Notes: generated from the sequence alone by a model not told the origin. DNA of 64,000 nt from Sphingomonas yantingensis (GCF_014199325.1 NZ_JACIJJ010000001.1:1054001-1118000), one strand, 5' to 3'. Positions 26,116 through 34,992 are shown, counted from the stretch's first letter. Numbers and translations: made by a program.

Positions 26116-27177
26116 ATGAGCAGCGAAGCGGCGATCCAGGCCCTGGCGGCCGATGCGCAGGCGCAGGGGGCGAGCGACGTGCACCTCGACCTCGACGTCG
26201 ATGCGGTGCGCGTGCGGCTGCGCGTCGACGGGCGGTTGCGGCAATGGGTGCCCGCGCGGCTCGAGCCCGGCGGGCTGCGCGCGGCGGCATGGGCGGTCGC
26301 CGGCAACGGTACCGATCGCCTCGGCGATTGGCAGGTGGCGAGCCATTCCGATGGCGAGCGGCTGGCGCTTCGCCTCCGTGCCGAGCGGCCGGGCCATCTG
26401 GCCGAAGGACTGGCGGCGCTCGGCATGGTCCCGGCGCAGGCGCGGACGATCTTCCGGATGACCGAGCGGCCGGGCGGACTAGTCGTCGTCGCGGGCCCGC
26501 GCGGGTCGGGCCGGCGGTCGACGATCGCCGCGCTCCTCGGCGGCGAGGCCCGCACGCGCAGCGTCGTGACGGTGGATCTCGCGCTGCCCGGCGCGCTGAC
26601 GATTGCGGGGCTTCAGGGGCAGGCGGCGATCGAGCAGGCGTTGTCGCTGGATCCCGATATCCTCGCGCTCGGCGACCTTGCCGATCGCGGCGCGGCGGCG
26701 CTCGCCTTTCAGGTCGCCGCCAGCGGCCGGCGGGTGCTGGCCCGGGTCGAGGCGCCCGATGCGATCGCGGCGTTCGAGCATTTGCGCGCGCTAAGGGTCG
26801 ATCGGCTGGCGCTGGCGGCGCAACTGCGCGCGGTGACGGCCCAGCGGCTGGCGCAGCGGCTGTGCCATGTCTGCCGCCGCCCGGTGCAGGCGAGCAACCG
26901 CATCGCCGCCTTGCTCGGGTTCGATCCGGGGGCGGTGATCCATGAAAGCGCGGGCTGCGGCGCGTGCGACGGGCGCGGTACCGCAGGCGCGATCGGGGTG
27001 TTCGAACTGATCGCGTTCGACCCGGCGATGGCGCGGCTGGTCAATGACGGCGCGGATGCCGCACTGCTGGCACGCCATGCCTTCCTCAATGCGCCGAGGC
27101 TCGATTCGGCCGCCCGCTCGATGGCGCGCCAGGGGCTGATCGACGCGGCCGAGGCCGTACGGCTGGGGCGCGGCTAG
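26116..27177 (+). CDS. GspE/PilB-like protein with degenerate P-loop
   Basis: Product of 353 residues resembling the C-terminal two thirds of type II/IV secretion ATPases. It starts with ASDVHLDLDVDAVRVRLRVDGRL (N2-type domain), then the P-loop region GPRGSGRRST, where the Walker A Lys and the next Ser/Thr are both Arg (133, 134). The Walker B region reads LDPDILALGDLADRG in place of the usual DPD..GEIRD, and the His box is lost. The C-terminal zinc module keeps CHVC and CGAC. Typical GspE proteins are about 500 residues. No other secretion or pilus gene lies nearby. It is probably a non-hydrolysing paralogue or a decaying copy. Its stop overlaps the convergent TPR gene by 4 bp. Confidence 0.8.
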   Translation: MSSEAAIQALAADAQAQGASDVHLDLDVDAVRVRLRVDGRLRQWVPARLEPGGLRAAAWAVAGNGTDRLGDWQVASHSDGERLALRLRAERPGHLAEGLAALGMVPAQARTIFRMTERPGGLVVVAGPRGSGRRSTIAALLGGEARTRSVVTVDLALPGALTIAGLQGQAAIEQALSLDPDILALGDLADRGAAALAFQVAASGRRVLARVEAPDAIAAFEHLRALRVDRLALAAQLRAVTAQRLAQRLCHVCRRPVQASNRIAALLGFDPGAVIHESAGCGACDGRGTAGAIGVFELIAFDPAMARLVNDGADAALLARHAFLNAPRLDSAARSMARQGLIDAAEAVRLGRG

Positions 27178-27815
27178 CGCGGCATTCCCTGTCCGCTTGC
27201 CTGCATCGCGACGAAGCGGTCTAGCAGGACGAGGCGCAGGGCGATGTTCTCTCGCCACGGCGCGTTGCGCGGCGAGACGCGCAGCGCCTGGATCCAGAGC
27301 GGCCGCGCGGCGGCGAGGTTGCCCGCGCGGATCTGTGCCAACCCCTCGTAGAAATAGGGGCCTGGATGCTCCGGATTAAGCATGTGCGCCCGGCGGAACG
27401 CCATGCGCGCGGTCGGCGACATCGCCCCGTCCGCACCCGCCGTCGCGAACGCGAAGCCGGTCCAGAGCGGCAGGCTGTCGGGGGCGGAACGGACGCCGCC
27501 CAGCATCGCCTGTGCCGCGGCGCGCTCGTCACCCGAACGCGACAGCGCGTCGGCGATGAAGAAATAGCTGTCGCTGTACTGGAACCGGCCGAACATCTGC
27601 TGGCGCATCTTGACCAGTTCCTCGTCGGCGACGTCGACGGGCTTTTCGGGATTGGCGGGCGACGCGGGCAGGGTTGGCTGCCCCTGCAATGCATAACCCG
27701 TAGCACCCAGCATCAATGCCGCGCCGGCAAAGCCGACCACGGTCTTCGGCAGCCGGAGCAGCAGCATTAGGCCGAGCGAAACGGCCGCGATGGCGGCAAG
27801 CGCGAACCAGCCCAT
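27174..27815 (-). CDS. TPR-containing membrane protein (CcmH/CycH-like)
   Basis: Product of 213 residues with two N-terminal membrane helices (WFALAAIAAVSLGLMLLLRL and VVGFAGAALMLGATGYAL). A periplasmic or cytoplasmic TPR region follows, including FFIADALSRSGDERAAAQAML, AFRRAHMLNPEHPGPYFYEG and AARPLWIQALRVSPRNAPWRENI. The arrangement resembles the C-terminal TPR part of cytochrome c maturation protein CcmH/CycH, but no ccm genes are nearby, so the role is uncertain. It lies 25 bp downstream of the dehydrogenase gene on the same strand and is probably cotranscribed with it. Confidence 0.72.
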   Translation of the reverse strand: MGWFALAAIAAVSLGLMLLLRLPKTVVGFAGAALMLGATGYALQGQPTLPASPANPEKPVDVADEELVKMRQQMFGRFQYSDSYFFIADALSRSGDERAAAQAMLGGVRSAPDSLPLWTGFAFATAGADGAMSPTARMAFRRAHMLNPEHPGPYFYEGLAQIRAGNLAAARPLWIQALRVSPRNAPWRENIALRLVLLDRFVAMQASGQGMPR

Positions 27816-27840
27816 CAGCCGCGCTCGCGCTTCGTCATCG

Positions 27841-28893
27841 TCAGCCGCGTCCGATCAGGCGCATCGCCTGCGCATCGGCGACCTGTGCCGCCGGGGTGTC
27901 GGTCCGCTCGCTCTCCGCCCACACGGTTTCGAGCCGCTCGGGGATGCGGTCGATGCGGGCATCGACCTCGGCCCGGTCGCCTTGGCCCAGATATTCGAGG
28001 CCGACATTGATGATGCCGCCGGCGTTGATGACGTAGTCGGGGGCATAGAGGATGCCGCGATCGTGAATCGCCTGTCCCTCGGCCCGGGTCGCGAGCTGAT
28101 TGTTGGCGCCGCCCGCCACCGCCTTGCAACGCAGCGCCGCGATCGACGCCTCGGTCAGGATCGCGCCCAGCGCATTGGGGCTGACGATATCGGCTTCGGT
28201 CGCGAGGATCGTGTCGGGATCGGCGAGCGTGCCGCCCAGTTCTTCGGCCATCGCCACCGCGCGGTCGCGGTTCACGTCGGCGAGCGTCAGGCGCGCCCCG
28301 TCCTTGGCCAGCAGGCGGGCGAGGCCGCCACCGACGCTGCCCAGACCCTGGATCGCGACGTGGACGCCGCGCATGTCGTCGGTGCCGAGCGCACGCTTCG
28401 CCGCTGCCCGGACGCCCAGATAGACGCCGCGCGCGGTGAACGGACCCGGATCGCCGCCGGCGCCGCCCGACGCCTTGACCGGCAGGCCGGAGGCGTAGCG
28501 CGTCTCGCCCGCGATGGTGATGAGGTTGGCCTCGGAAATGCCGACATCCTCGGCCGTGACGTAGCGACCGCCGAGCGAGTCGACCGCGCGGCCGAATGCC
28601 TTGAGCATCTCTTCGGTCTTGGTACGGTTCGCGTCGGCCAGGATCACGCCCTTGCCCCCGCCCATCGGCAGGTCGGCCATCGCGTTCTTGAAGCTCATGC
28701 CCCGCGAAAGGCGCAGCGCATCGGTGATCGCCGCGCGCGGATCGGCATAATGCCAGAAGCGCACGCCGCCGGCCGCCGGCCCGAGCGCCGTCGAATGCAC
28801 CGCGATGACCGCCTGAAGGCCGGTCGCCGGGTCGGTGAACAGGTGGACGCCCTCATGGTCGTCGAAGTCGGGAAAGCCCCAGTCGGTAAGCAC
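27841..28893 (-). CDS. Glu/Leu/Phe/Val dehydrogenase (leucine dehydrogenase type)
   Basis: NAD-dependent oxidative deamination of a branched-chain or related amino acid. The 350-residue product matches leucine dehydrogenases in size. The substrate/catalytic loop has FKNAMADLPMGGGKGV with Lys69 and Lys81, the NAD domain has VAIQGLGSVGGGLARLLAKDG, and VAGGANNQLA and YVINAGGIINV follow. No ATG fits the N-terminus. The GTG at 28893 gives the usual start and lies 38 bp from the tRNA-His gene, while the longer frame runs through that tRNA and was rejected. The exact amino acid used cannot be fixed by eye. Confidence 0.9.
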   Translation of the reverse strand: MLTDWGFPDFDDHEGVHLFTDPATGLQAVIAVHSTALGPAAGGVRFWHYADPRAAITDALRLSRGMSFKNAMADLPMGGGKGVILADANRTKTEEMLKAFGRAVDSLGGRYVTAEDVGISEANLITIAGETRYASGLPVKASGGAGGDPGPFTARGVYLGVRAAAKRALGTDDMRGVHVAIQGLGSVGGGLARLLAKDGARLTLADVNRDRAVAMAEELGGTLADPDTILATEADIVSPNALGAILTEASIAALRCKAVAGGANNQLATRAEGQAIHDRGILYAPDYVINAGGIINVGLEYLGQGDRAEVDARIDRIPERLETVWAESERTDTPAAQVADAQAMRLIGRG

Positions 28894-28930
28894 GTGACAA
28901 ATCCGCCGATCGCGAGGGGATGGGGAAGGA

Positions 28931-29007
28931 TGGGGCGGACGACGGGACTTGAACCCGCGACCCTCGGTACCACAAACCGATGCTCTAACCAACTGAGCTA
29001 CGACCGC
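28931..29007 (-). tRNA. tRNA-His (anticodon GTG)
   Basis: Cloverleaf of 77 nt with encoded CCA. D stem is GCTC/GAGC, and anticodon stem TCGGT/ACCGA holds loop TTGTGGT with anticodon GTG. The base before position 1 (29008) is G and the discriminator is C, giving the G-1:C73 pair that marks tRNA-His. The acceptor GCGGTCG/CGTCCGC has a T-T mismatch at pair 5:68. Confidence 0.95.
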
Positions 29008-29076
29008 CGTTGAGGGTTGCGCGCCTAAACCCAAATCGAGCGCCGCGCAAGATCGTTGCGCGCGGTTTTTGCGTGT

Positions 29077-30315
29077 TCAGGCGGTGATCGCGGCCTCGAT
29101 CGCACCATAGACCTGCGCCAGATCGTCGGCGGTCACACAATAGGGCGGCATGACATAGACCGTGTTGCCGAGCGGGCGGAGCAACACCCCCGCCGCCGCG
29201 CACGCCGCCTTGATCGACGGGCCGAGCGTGGAGAGATAGCCCGGCCGCGCATCCTCGACCTCGAACGCGGCGATCGTGCCAAGACCACGGGCATTGACGA
29301 CCCCCGGCCAGCGCGCGGCGCGGTCGATCCAATCGCCCTGCATCGCCGCGACCGAAGCGATGCGCTCCAGCACCGGCTCCTCCCGCCAGATCGCCAGGTT
29401 CGCGGCGGCAGCGGCGCAGGCAATCGGGTTGGCGGTGTAGCTCGACGAATGGAAGAACATCCGCGCGCGGTCGGGCGAATAGTGTGCGTCGTAGATCGCC
29501 TCGCTCGCCAGCGTGACGGCAAGCGGCAGGCTGCCGCCGGTCAGCCCCTTTGACAGGCACATGATGTCGGAGACGACGCCCGCCTGCTCGCAGGCGGTGA
29601 GCGTCCCCGTGCGGCCCCAGCCGGTCATCACCTCGTCGGCGATGAACAGGACGCCGTGGCGGGCACAGATCGCCGCCATCGCCGCCAGCCGCTCGGGCGC
29701 GTACATCCGCATCCCCCCCGCGCCGAGCACCAGCGGCTCGACGATCAGCGCGGCGGGCCGCTCGCGGCACGCTGCCTCCAGCGCGTCAAGGGCGTCGTCG
29801 TTGCCGGGGAAGGGGACCGTGCCGACGTCGAACAGGAGCGGCGCATAGGGCGCGTTGAACACGCCGCGTGCGCCGATCGACATCGCGCCGATCGTGTCGC
29901 CGTGATAGCTCCCCTCGAGCACGAGAATGCGGTGCCGCGCCTCGCCCCGCGCGGCCCAGAAGCCGAGCACCATCTTGAGCGCCACCTCGACCGCGGTGGA
30001 GCCGGAGTCGCTAAAGAAGACGTGCGCGAGGTCGGGCGGAAACAGCGCGGCGAGGCCGTCGGCCACTGCTTCGGCCTGCGGATGCGTGTAGCCGGCGAAG
30101 ATGATCTGGTCGGTTGTCGCCGCCGCCTCGGCGATTGCGGCGGCGATGCGCGGGTGGGCGTGGCCGTGCGTCGTCACCCACCAGCTCGAGATCGCGTCGA
30201 TCAGTCGCTCGCCGCGGTCGGTCCAGAGATAGGCGCCCCCGGTCCGGACGATATTGGGGATCGGCTCGCCAAGCCCATGCTGGGTGAAGGGGTGCCAGAT
30301 GCGCGTCCGGGTCAT
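29077..30315 (-). CDS. bioA: Adenosylmethionine-8-amino-7-oxononanoate aminotransferase
   Basis: PLP enzyme of biotin synthesis that transfers the amino group of SAM to KAPA, giving DAPA. The 412-residue product begins [14 protein letters not shown] and shows [32 protein letters not shown], the metal/PLP region [15 protein letters not shown] and the PLP lysine in [15 protein letters not shown]. The ATG at 30315 overlaps the bioD stop by 4 bp (ATGA). It is the last biotin gene of the run bioF-bioD-bioA. Confidence 0.97.
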   Translation of the reverse strand: MTRTRIWHPFTQHGLGEPIPNIVRTGGAYLWTDRGERLIDAISSWWVTTHGHAHPRIAAAIAEAAATTDQIIFAGYTHPQAEAVADGLAALFPPDLAHVFFSDSGSTAVEVALKMVLGFWAARGEARHRILVLEGSYHGDTIGAMSIGARGVFNAPYAPLLFDVGTVPFPGNDDALDALEAACRERPAALIVEPLVLGAGGMRMYAPERLAAMAAICARHGVLFIADEVMTGWGRTGTLTACEQAGVVSDIMCLSKGLTGGSLPLAVTLASEAIYDAHYSPDRARMFFHSSSYTANPIACAAAAANLAIWREEPVLERIASVAAMQGDWIDRAARWPGVVNARGLGTIAAFEVEDARPGYLSTLGPSIKAACAAAGVLLRPLGNTVYVMPPYCVTADDLAQVYGAIEAAITA

Positions 30316-30932
30316 GCGAAGTCGGCCTTGTCGAACCCCCGCGCGAAGGCGGCGGCGAGCGTGTCGCGGGTCAGCGGTTCCACTACGTCCAGCCGGCCGA
30401 GGCGGCGGACGCGGCCCATCGCGGCGATCGTTTCCTCGCTGTCCGGTACGGCGTCGCCGACGAAGGCGAGGCCGTGGATCGCGATGCCGCGGGCGCGCAT
30501 CGCCTCGATCGACAACAGGCTGTGGTTGATCGTGCCGAGCGCGGTGCGCGCGACGAGGATGACGGGCAAGCCCCAGGTCGCCACGAGGTCGATGGTCAGC
30601 AGGTCGCGCGTCAGCGGCACCATGAGGCCGCCGGCCAGTTCGACCACCAGCGGATCGGCGGGCGGCGGCACCAGCCGGGCCGGGTTGATCGTCACCCCGT
30701 CGATCTCGGCGGCGCGATGCGGCGAACATGGCGTGACGAGCCGATAGGCCTCGGGCAGCAGACGATTGGGCGTCGCACCCGACAGGTCGGCGACGCTGGC
30801 CGTGTCGGTGCCGTCGTCCAAGCCCGACTGGACGGGTTTCCAGTAGGTCGCGCCGATCGCGCCGGTCAGTGCCGCGGCGAAGACGGTCTTGCCGATGCTG
30901 GTGTCGGTACCGGCGATGACGAAACGGCTCAC
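30312..30932 (-). CDS. bioD: Dethiobiotin synthetase
   Basis: ATP-dependent ring closure of DAPA with CO2 to dethiobiotin. The 206-residue product starts at GTG 30932 with [15 protein letters not shown], whose P-loop GTDTSIGKT lies at residues 8-16. It also has YWKPVQSGL and [12 protein letters not shown], both BioD signatures. It overlaps bioF upstream (GTGA) and bioA downstream by 4 bp each, so the three are translationally coupled. Confidence 0.96.
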   Translation of the reverse strand: MSRFVIAGTDTSIGKTVFAAALTGAIGATYWKPVQSGLDDGTDTASVADLSGATPNRLLPEAYRLVTPCSPHRAAEIDGVTINPARLVPPPADPLVVELAGGLMVPLTRDLLTIDLVATWGLPVILVARTALGTINHSLLSIEAMRARGIAIHGLAFVGDAVPDSEETIAAMGRVRRLGRLDVVEPLTRDTLAAAFARGFDKADFA

Positions 30933-32029
30933 AGGATTTCCTTCAGGAGCGTGCCGAGCGCGTCGATGTCGGCGAGCCCGGCATTGTTGGTGATCGAGAT
31001 GCGCAGCCGTGCGGTGCCTGGCGCGACGGTCGGCGGGCGGATGCCGCGCACGTCGAAACCGGCAGCCTGCAAGCGGCCCGCGACGGCCATCGTGCGGGCA
31101 TCGTCGCCGAGGATCAGCGGCAGGATCTGCGAGCCGGTGGCGATCCCCAGCGCCGCTTCGGCCGCGGCGATCCGCTGCCACAGCGCCTCGCGCCGCTCGG
31201 GTTCGTCGGCGAGGATGCGCAGGCTCTCGCGCACCACCGCCGCCATCAAGGGAGAGGGCGCGGTCGAGAAGATGAAGCCGCGCCCGCGATTGACGATGAA
31301 GTCGCGCGTGATCGCGGGGCCGGTCAGCAGCGCCCCCTCCGCCCCCAGCGCCTTGCCGCAGGTGTGGAGCGCGATCGTCCGCTCGGGCGCGAGGCCGTGG
31401 GCAAGCCCGCGCCCGCCGGGGCCGAACACGCCGGTTGCATGCGCCTCGTCCACCAGCAGCATCGCGTCGTGCCGGCGGGCGACTTCAGCTAGTTCGGCCA
31501 GCGGTGCGCGGTCGCCGTCCATGCTGTAGAGGCTCTCGACCGCGATCCACGGCGTGCCCGTGCCGCCTGCGCGCCGCCAGCTTGCGATAGCGTCGTGAAA
31601 GGCAGTGGCGTCGTTATACCCGGCCGAGACGGCTTCGGCGCGCGACAGGCGTATCCCGTCGTGTGCGCTGGCATGGATCAGCGCGTCGTGAACGATCAGG
31701 TCGCCGCGCTGGGGCAGGGTGGACAGGAGCGCGACATTGGCGGTGAAGCCGCTCGACAGCCAAAGCGCCGCTTCATGCCCGTAATAGGCCGCCGCCTCGG
31801 CCTCCAGCGCCTCGATCTCCTCGTGGTTGCCGCGCAGCAGCCGCGATCCGCCCGAGCCCACCGGCACACCCCGCTCGATCGCGCCGCGCGCCGCGTCGGC
31901 GAGGCGGGGGGAGGCGGCGAGCCCGAGATAGTCGTTCGAGGCGAAGTCGATGCCAGCGCGGGCGCTGAGCACCCGTCGCCGCCCGATCGCGCCGAGCGCG
32001 TCGAGGTCCGCCGCATGGGCGCCCAGCAT
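30929..32029 (-). CDS. bioF: 8-amino-7-oxononanoate synthase
   Basis: PLP enzyme that condenses pimeloyl-ACP or pimeloyl-CoA with alanine to KAPA, the first dedicated ring step of biotin synthesis. The 366-residue product shows [45 protein letters not shown] and the PLP lysine in [14 protein letters not shown]. Its ATG shares one base with the stop of the RNA methyltransferase gene. bioB and bioC/H are not in the window. Confidence 0.97.
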   Translation of the reverse strand: MLGAHAADLDALGAIGRRRVLSARAGIDFASNDYLGLAASPRLADAARGAIERGVPVGSGGSRLLRGNHEEIEALEAEAAAYYGHEAALWLSSGFTANVALLSTLPQRGDLIVHDALIHASAHDGIRLSRAEAVSAGYNDATAFHDAIASWRRAGGTGTPWIAVESLYSMDGDRAPLAELAEVARRHDAMLLVDEAHATGVFGPGGRGLAHGLAPERTIALHTCGKALGAEGALLTGPAITRDFIVNRGRGFIFSTAPSPLMAAVVRESLRILADEPERREALWQRIAAAEAALGIATGSQILPLILGDDARTMAVAGRLQAAGFDVRGIRPPTVAPGTARLRISITNNAGLADIDALGTLLKEIL

Positions 32030-32832
32030 CAGCGGCGGCGCTGCTGGTTCAGCACCTCATACGCCATCACCGCGGTGGCGACGGCGGCGTTGAGGCTGTC
32101 GGCCTTGCCCAGCATCGGCATCTTGACCCGCACGTCGCACGCGGCGGCATAGGCGGGGGGAAGCCCCTGCGCCTCGTTGCCCGTCAACAGAAAGGTGGGC
32201 GCGGCATAGGCGGGCTGCTGATAGTCGAGATCGGTGTCGAGGCTGAGCGCCACGAGCTGCCCCGGCCCATTTCGCAGCCAGGCGATGAAATCGGCCCAGG
32301 GTGCGCGGACGATCGGCACGGTGAACAGCGCCCCCATGCTCGCGCGCACCGCCTCGACCGAGAAGGGATCGACGCAGTCGTCGATCAGGATCAGGCCGCC
32401 CGCGCCCACCGCATCGCCGGTGCGCAGGATCGTGCCGAGATTGCCCGGATCGCGCAGCCGCTCCGCCACCAGCCAGATGCCCGCGCTCGTGCGGTCGAGG
32501 TCGGCGAGCGCGCGCTCGAACTCGGCGAAGACGCCGACGACGGCGCCGGGATTGTCCTTGCCGGAGAGCTTGGAAAGAATGTCGGGCGTCGTTTCGATCG
32601 CGTCGCCGCCCGCGGCTTCCACGGCATCGACCAGCGCGATCACCAGCGGGTGCGCGGCGCTGTCGGCGGCGAAGAAGACCTGTTTGGGCAGGCGGCCGCC
32701 CTCGCGCGCCTCGGTCAGGATGCGCAGCCCCTCGGCGAGGAATCGACCCTGGGCGCGGCGGTGCTTCTTGTCGCGAAGCTCGCGTGCGGCCTTGACGGCG
32801 GGATTGGAGTAGGCGGTAATCTGACGCGGCAT
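32029..32832 (-). CDS. TrmH/SpoU family RNA 2'-O-ribose methyltransferase (RlmB-like)
   Basis: Product of 267 residues in the SPOUT superfamily. An N-terminal substrate-binding part (AYSNPAVKAARELRDKKHRR..GRFLAEGLRIL) is followed by the knot domain. Motif 1 is in RDPGNLGTILRTGDAVG, motif 2 in LLTGNEAQGL and motif 3 in VKMPMLGKADSLNAAVATAV. The family uses SAM to methylate ribose 2'-OH in rRNA or tRNA; the exact target cannot be told. It is coupled to bioF by a 1-bp overlap, although no functional link with biotin is known. Confidence 0.92.
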   Translation of the reverse strand: MPRQITAYSNPAVKAARELRDKKHRRAQGRFLAEGLRILTEAREGGRLPKQVFFAADSAAHPLVIALVDAVEAAGGDAIETTPDILSKLSGKDNPGAVVGVFAEFERALADLDRTSAGIWLVAERLRDPGNLGTILRTGDAVGAGGLILIDDCVDPFSVEAVRASMGALFTVPIVRAPWADFIAWLRNGPGQLVALSLDTDLDYQQPAYAAPTFLLTGNEAQGLPPAYAAACDVRVKMPMLGKADSLNAAVATAVMAYEVLNQQRRR

Positions 32833-32877
32833 CGCCGCGCGCTTTGCCCCAGCGGGGGCGGCGGGGGCAAGGGGGCG

Positions 32878-33216
32878 CTAGTGGCTCGCGCCGTCGACGC
32901 GCCGAACGGGCAGGGACCGCCACAGCGCTGGATCGAACATGCGAAGGTTGACGCCCATCCGCGGATAGGCCGGGTCGGTCGGCGTCCAGTGCGTCGTGCA
33001 GCCGCAGACCGGGCAATGCCACAGGTCGAGCGCGCCGTCGCCCTGACGATAGGCGATGCCCTCGCCCGTCACGGTGACGACCGAGGAGGCGGGGTAGTGC
33101 CAGAGACCCGCGATCCGCCGACAGACGGAGCAGTTGCACGCGGTCGCCTCGACCGGCGTATCGCGCAGCGCGAGCGCGATGCGCCCGCAATGGCAACTGC
33201 CGCGATGTTCGATCAT
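32878..33216 (-). CDS. GFA family (CENP-V/GFA domain) protein
   Basis: Product of 112 residues with the zinc-binding cysteine pattern of the glutathione-dependent formaldehyde-activating family: CHCG near residue 9, CNCSVCRR and HCPVCGC. Most family members have no proven formaldehyde activity. The ATG at 33216 gives the usual short N-terminus (IEHRGSCHCG), and the longer frame was rejected because it runs into the upstream gene. It sits 16 bp after the MbcA/ParS-like gene and 45 bp before the methyltransferase gene in the same minus-strand run. Confidence 0.87.
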   Translation of the reverse strand: MIEHRGSCHCGRIALALRDTPVEATACNCSVCRRIAGLWHYPASSVVTVTGEGIAYRQGDGALDLWHCPVCGCTTHWTPTDPAYPRMGVNLRMFDPALWRSLPVRRVDGASH

Positions 33217-33232
33217 GCCGCGACCGATGCGG

Positions 33233-33535
33233 TCAGGCGGCCGCCCGCGATTCGATCGCGCGCTCGACCGCGCCGAGCCCTTCCTCGCTCGCCACCGCAA
33301 GATCGAGCGGGCGGCCGCCCAGCGCCTCGTCATGCGCGTTGAGGAAGGCGATCGCGTTTTCGTTGCCCAGCTTTTTCCAAGCGAGCATCGTGATGCGCCC
33401 CTGCCGCTCGGCAGCGACGGGGTCCATCTTCTTCATCATGCGGCGCGGCTGGAAGCCGGAGCGGCGCGGCTTGGTCTCGGTCTGGGTCTCGGCCGGCGTG
33501 TCGACTTCCGGTGCGGGCTGGATCGTATCGGTCAT
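33233..33535 (-). CDS. MbcA/ParS/Xre (DUF2384)-like protein without a partner toxin
   Basis: Product of 100 residues. The first 35 are polar and Thr/Glu rich. The rest holds a helical domain ending [19 protein letters not shown] and GAVERAIES, which matches the toxin-binding domain of MbcA/ParS/Xre antitoxins, where the consensus is AL.GRPLDL. No RES-type toxin gene is adjacent. It starts on the infA stop (ATGA overlap), so it is translated with initiation factor IF-1. It may have been recruited to a non-antitoxin role. Family assignment is moderate. Confidence 0.62.
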   Translation of the reverse strand: MTDTIQPAPEVDTPAETQTETKPRRSGFQPRRMMKKMDPVAAERQGRITMLAWKKLGNENAIAFLNAHDEALGGRPLDLAVASEEGLGAVERAIESRAAA

Positions 33536-33774
33536 CGGCGTCGTGCTCCCCTTGCTGCGCCGCCGCCCCCGGGGCCGCGGTCGCGATAGATCAGGCGGCC
33601 CTTGTCGAGGTCGTAGGGCGACATCTCGACCTGTACCGTATCGCCGATGACGGTGCGAATGCGGAAACGCCGCATCTTGCCGGCCGTATAGGCGGTGATG
33701 CGATGGCCGTTCGCCAGCATGATGCGAAACCGGCCATCGGGCAGCATTTCCTCGACATGCCCGTCGAGGGTCAT
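33532..33774 (-). CDS. infA: Translation initiation factor IF-1
   Basis: Small OB-fold protein that binds the ribosomal A site during initiation. From ATG 33774 the product has 80 residues with the IF-1 core [20 protein letters not shown] and [32 protein letters not shown]. The C-terminus is extended by a Gly/Arg tail ([16 protein letters not shown]). ATG 33774 has AAGGAAGG closely upstream. An in-frame TTG at 33792 would add SKEGL, also IF-1-like, so the start is not settled. The downstream gene overlaps by 4 bp. Confidence 0.9.
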   Translation of the reverse strand: MTLDGHVEEMLPDGRFRIMLANGHRITAYTAGKMRRFRIRTVIGDTVQVEMSPYDLDKGRLIYRDRGPGGGGAARGARRR

Positions 33775-33784
33775 CAGCCCTTCC

Positions 33785-33973
33785 TTAGACAAAGGCGGCG
33801 CCTAGGCTGCCGATGACGGGGCTGGAGCCGGTCTTGCCGGCCTGAATCGTGCGGATGCGCGCGGCATAGCCAGCGGCAAGGCCCTGATGCGACCGGCGCG
33901 AGGACGAACAGGCCGAATTGTCGGCACGCATCAGCGAAATCTGGTGACGGGAAAGAAGATAGTTGAGGTCCAA
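33785..33973 (-). CDS. Small hypothetical protein upstream of infA (TTG start)
   Basis: Frame of 62 residues from TTG 33973, which has GGGAG 7 bp upstream. It reads [21 protein letters not shown] then [19 protein letters not shown], an amphipathic helical pattern seen in small sphingomonad proteins of unknown function. Its stop codon TAA lies inside the ribosome-binding site of infA (AAGGAAGG), which suggests translational coupling. No ATG is available for the conserved part. Expression is not proven. The region 33974-34178 upstream should hold the promoter for this run and the divergent MAPEG gene. Confidence 0.5.
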   Translation of the reverse strand: MDLNYLLSRHQISLMRADNSACSSSRRSHQGLAAGYAARIRTIQAGKTGSSPVIGSLGAAFV

Positions 33974-34178
33974 ACGTCGGACTCCCACGCATCGTAAGCG
34001 GGAGCGCGATGGTCTCTCAGCCACGGGTGCCTACGGATTGGGTGTCCCGGTGGTGAAAGCAATATAGTTACGGGGGCGGCGAATTGTAAGGGCGGTCATG
34101 GTGCGCCGACGTCCTGCCCTTGGCTGCGGCGAACGCAGACGCTGTCGCCAGAGCATCGATGCAGCGAGGACACCGATC

Positions 34179-34709
34179 ATGAAAAGGTTGCGATTGACGG
34201 ACGATCAGTTGATTGTCGCCCTCGGCACATCCTGCGCAATGCTGATGTCGTCGGCAACGCTCAACTGGGCGTCGTCAATTGATTACGACGCGCCGATATT
34301 AACATTTTCCGAGCGTCTCCAATTCGTGCTGCGCGCCGATCTGATGGTCACGCTGTGGCTTGTTGCAGCGATCGGCAACCTCGCCCGGCTGCGCTTCTTT
34401 TCCCAATGGGACTTTGGCGGGGCCGCAGGGGACGGCGACAGCAAGCATAAGGTCCGCGCCAATGCGGTGCTCCAGGACACGCTGGAGCAGGTCGTGCCTG
34501 CAGTGACCGCGCATCTCGTACTTGCTGCGACGCTCAACCGGATCGAGATGGTGGTCCGCGGGCTGATCGGCCTTTTCGTCATCGGCCGGTTGCTTTTCAT
34601 GCTGGGGTATCGCCACAGCGCCACAGCCAGGTTCTTCGGCTTCGTCCTGACTTTCTATCCGTCGGCGCTTACGCTGCTGGTGTGTGGCCTCGCTATGGTA
34701 TTCGGCTAA
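34179..34709 (+). CDS. MAPEG family membrane protein
   Basis: Product of 176 residues with four predicted membrane helices. They lie around LIVALGTSCAMLMSSAT, LMVTLWLVAAIGNLARL, VVPAVTAHLVLAATLNR, and the last pair IGLFVIGRLLFMLGY..FFGFVLTFYPSALTLLV. The central RANAVLQDTLEQVVP matches the MAPEG pattern RA..N..E. MAPEG proteins include glutathione transferases and related enzymes; the activity here is unknown. ATG 34179 gives the expected polar N-terminus. It is convergent with the HPr gene. Confidence 0.78.
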   Translation: MKRLRLTDDQLIVALGTSCAMLMSSATLNWASSIDYDAPILTFSERLQFVLRADLMVTLWLVAAIGNLARLRFFSQWDFGGAAGDGDSKHKVRANAVLQDTLEQVVPAVTAHLVLAATLNRIEMVVRGLIGLFVIGRLLFMLGYRHSATARFFGFVLTFYPSALTLLVCGLAMVFG

Positions 34710-34722
34710 GCGGCCGCCCCGC

Positions 34723-34992
34723 TCATTCCTCGCCGAAGCGGTCCTCGACCAGGGTGCAGAGCGCGGTGACGGCTTCGTCGGCGGCGTCGCCCTCGGCGGA
34801 AATGACGATCGTGTCGCCCATCGCGGCGCCGAGCATCATCAGGCCCATGATCGACGTGCCGGTGACACGCGAGCCATCCTTTTCCACCGTGATCTCGGTC
34901 GGCTGGCTGCTGGCGAGGGTCACGAACTTGGCGCTGGCGCGGGCGTGGAGGCCGCGACGATTGGTGATGCGAACCTCGCGCCGGACGCTCAT
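34723..34992 (-). CDS. Phosphocarrier protein HPr (regulatory PTS)
   Basis: Product of 89 residues with the phospho-accepting His16 in RGLHARAS and the regulatory Ser47 in GTSIMGLMML, the target of HprK. In alphaproteobacteria this HPr belongs to a signalling PTS rather than a sugar transporter. Its start overlaps the EIIA stop (ATGA). It is the last gene of the run chvI-chvG-hprK-rapZ-EIIA-HPr. Confidence 0.95.
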   Translation of the reverse strand: MSVRREVRITNRRGLHARASAKFVTLASSQPTEITVEKDGSRVTGTSIMGLMMLGAAMGDTIVISAEGDAADEAVTALCTLVEDRFGEE

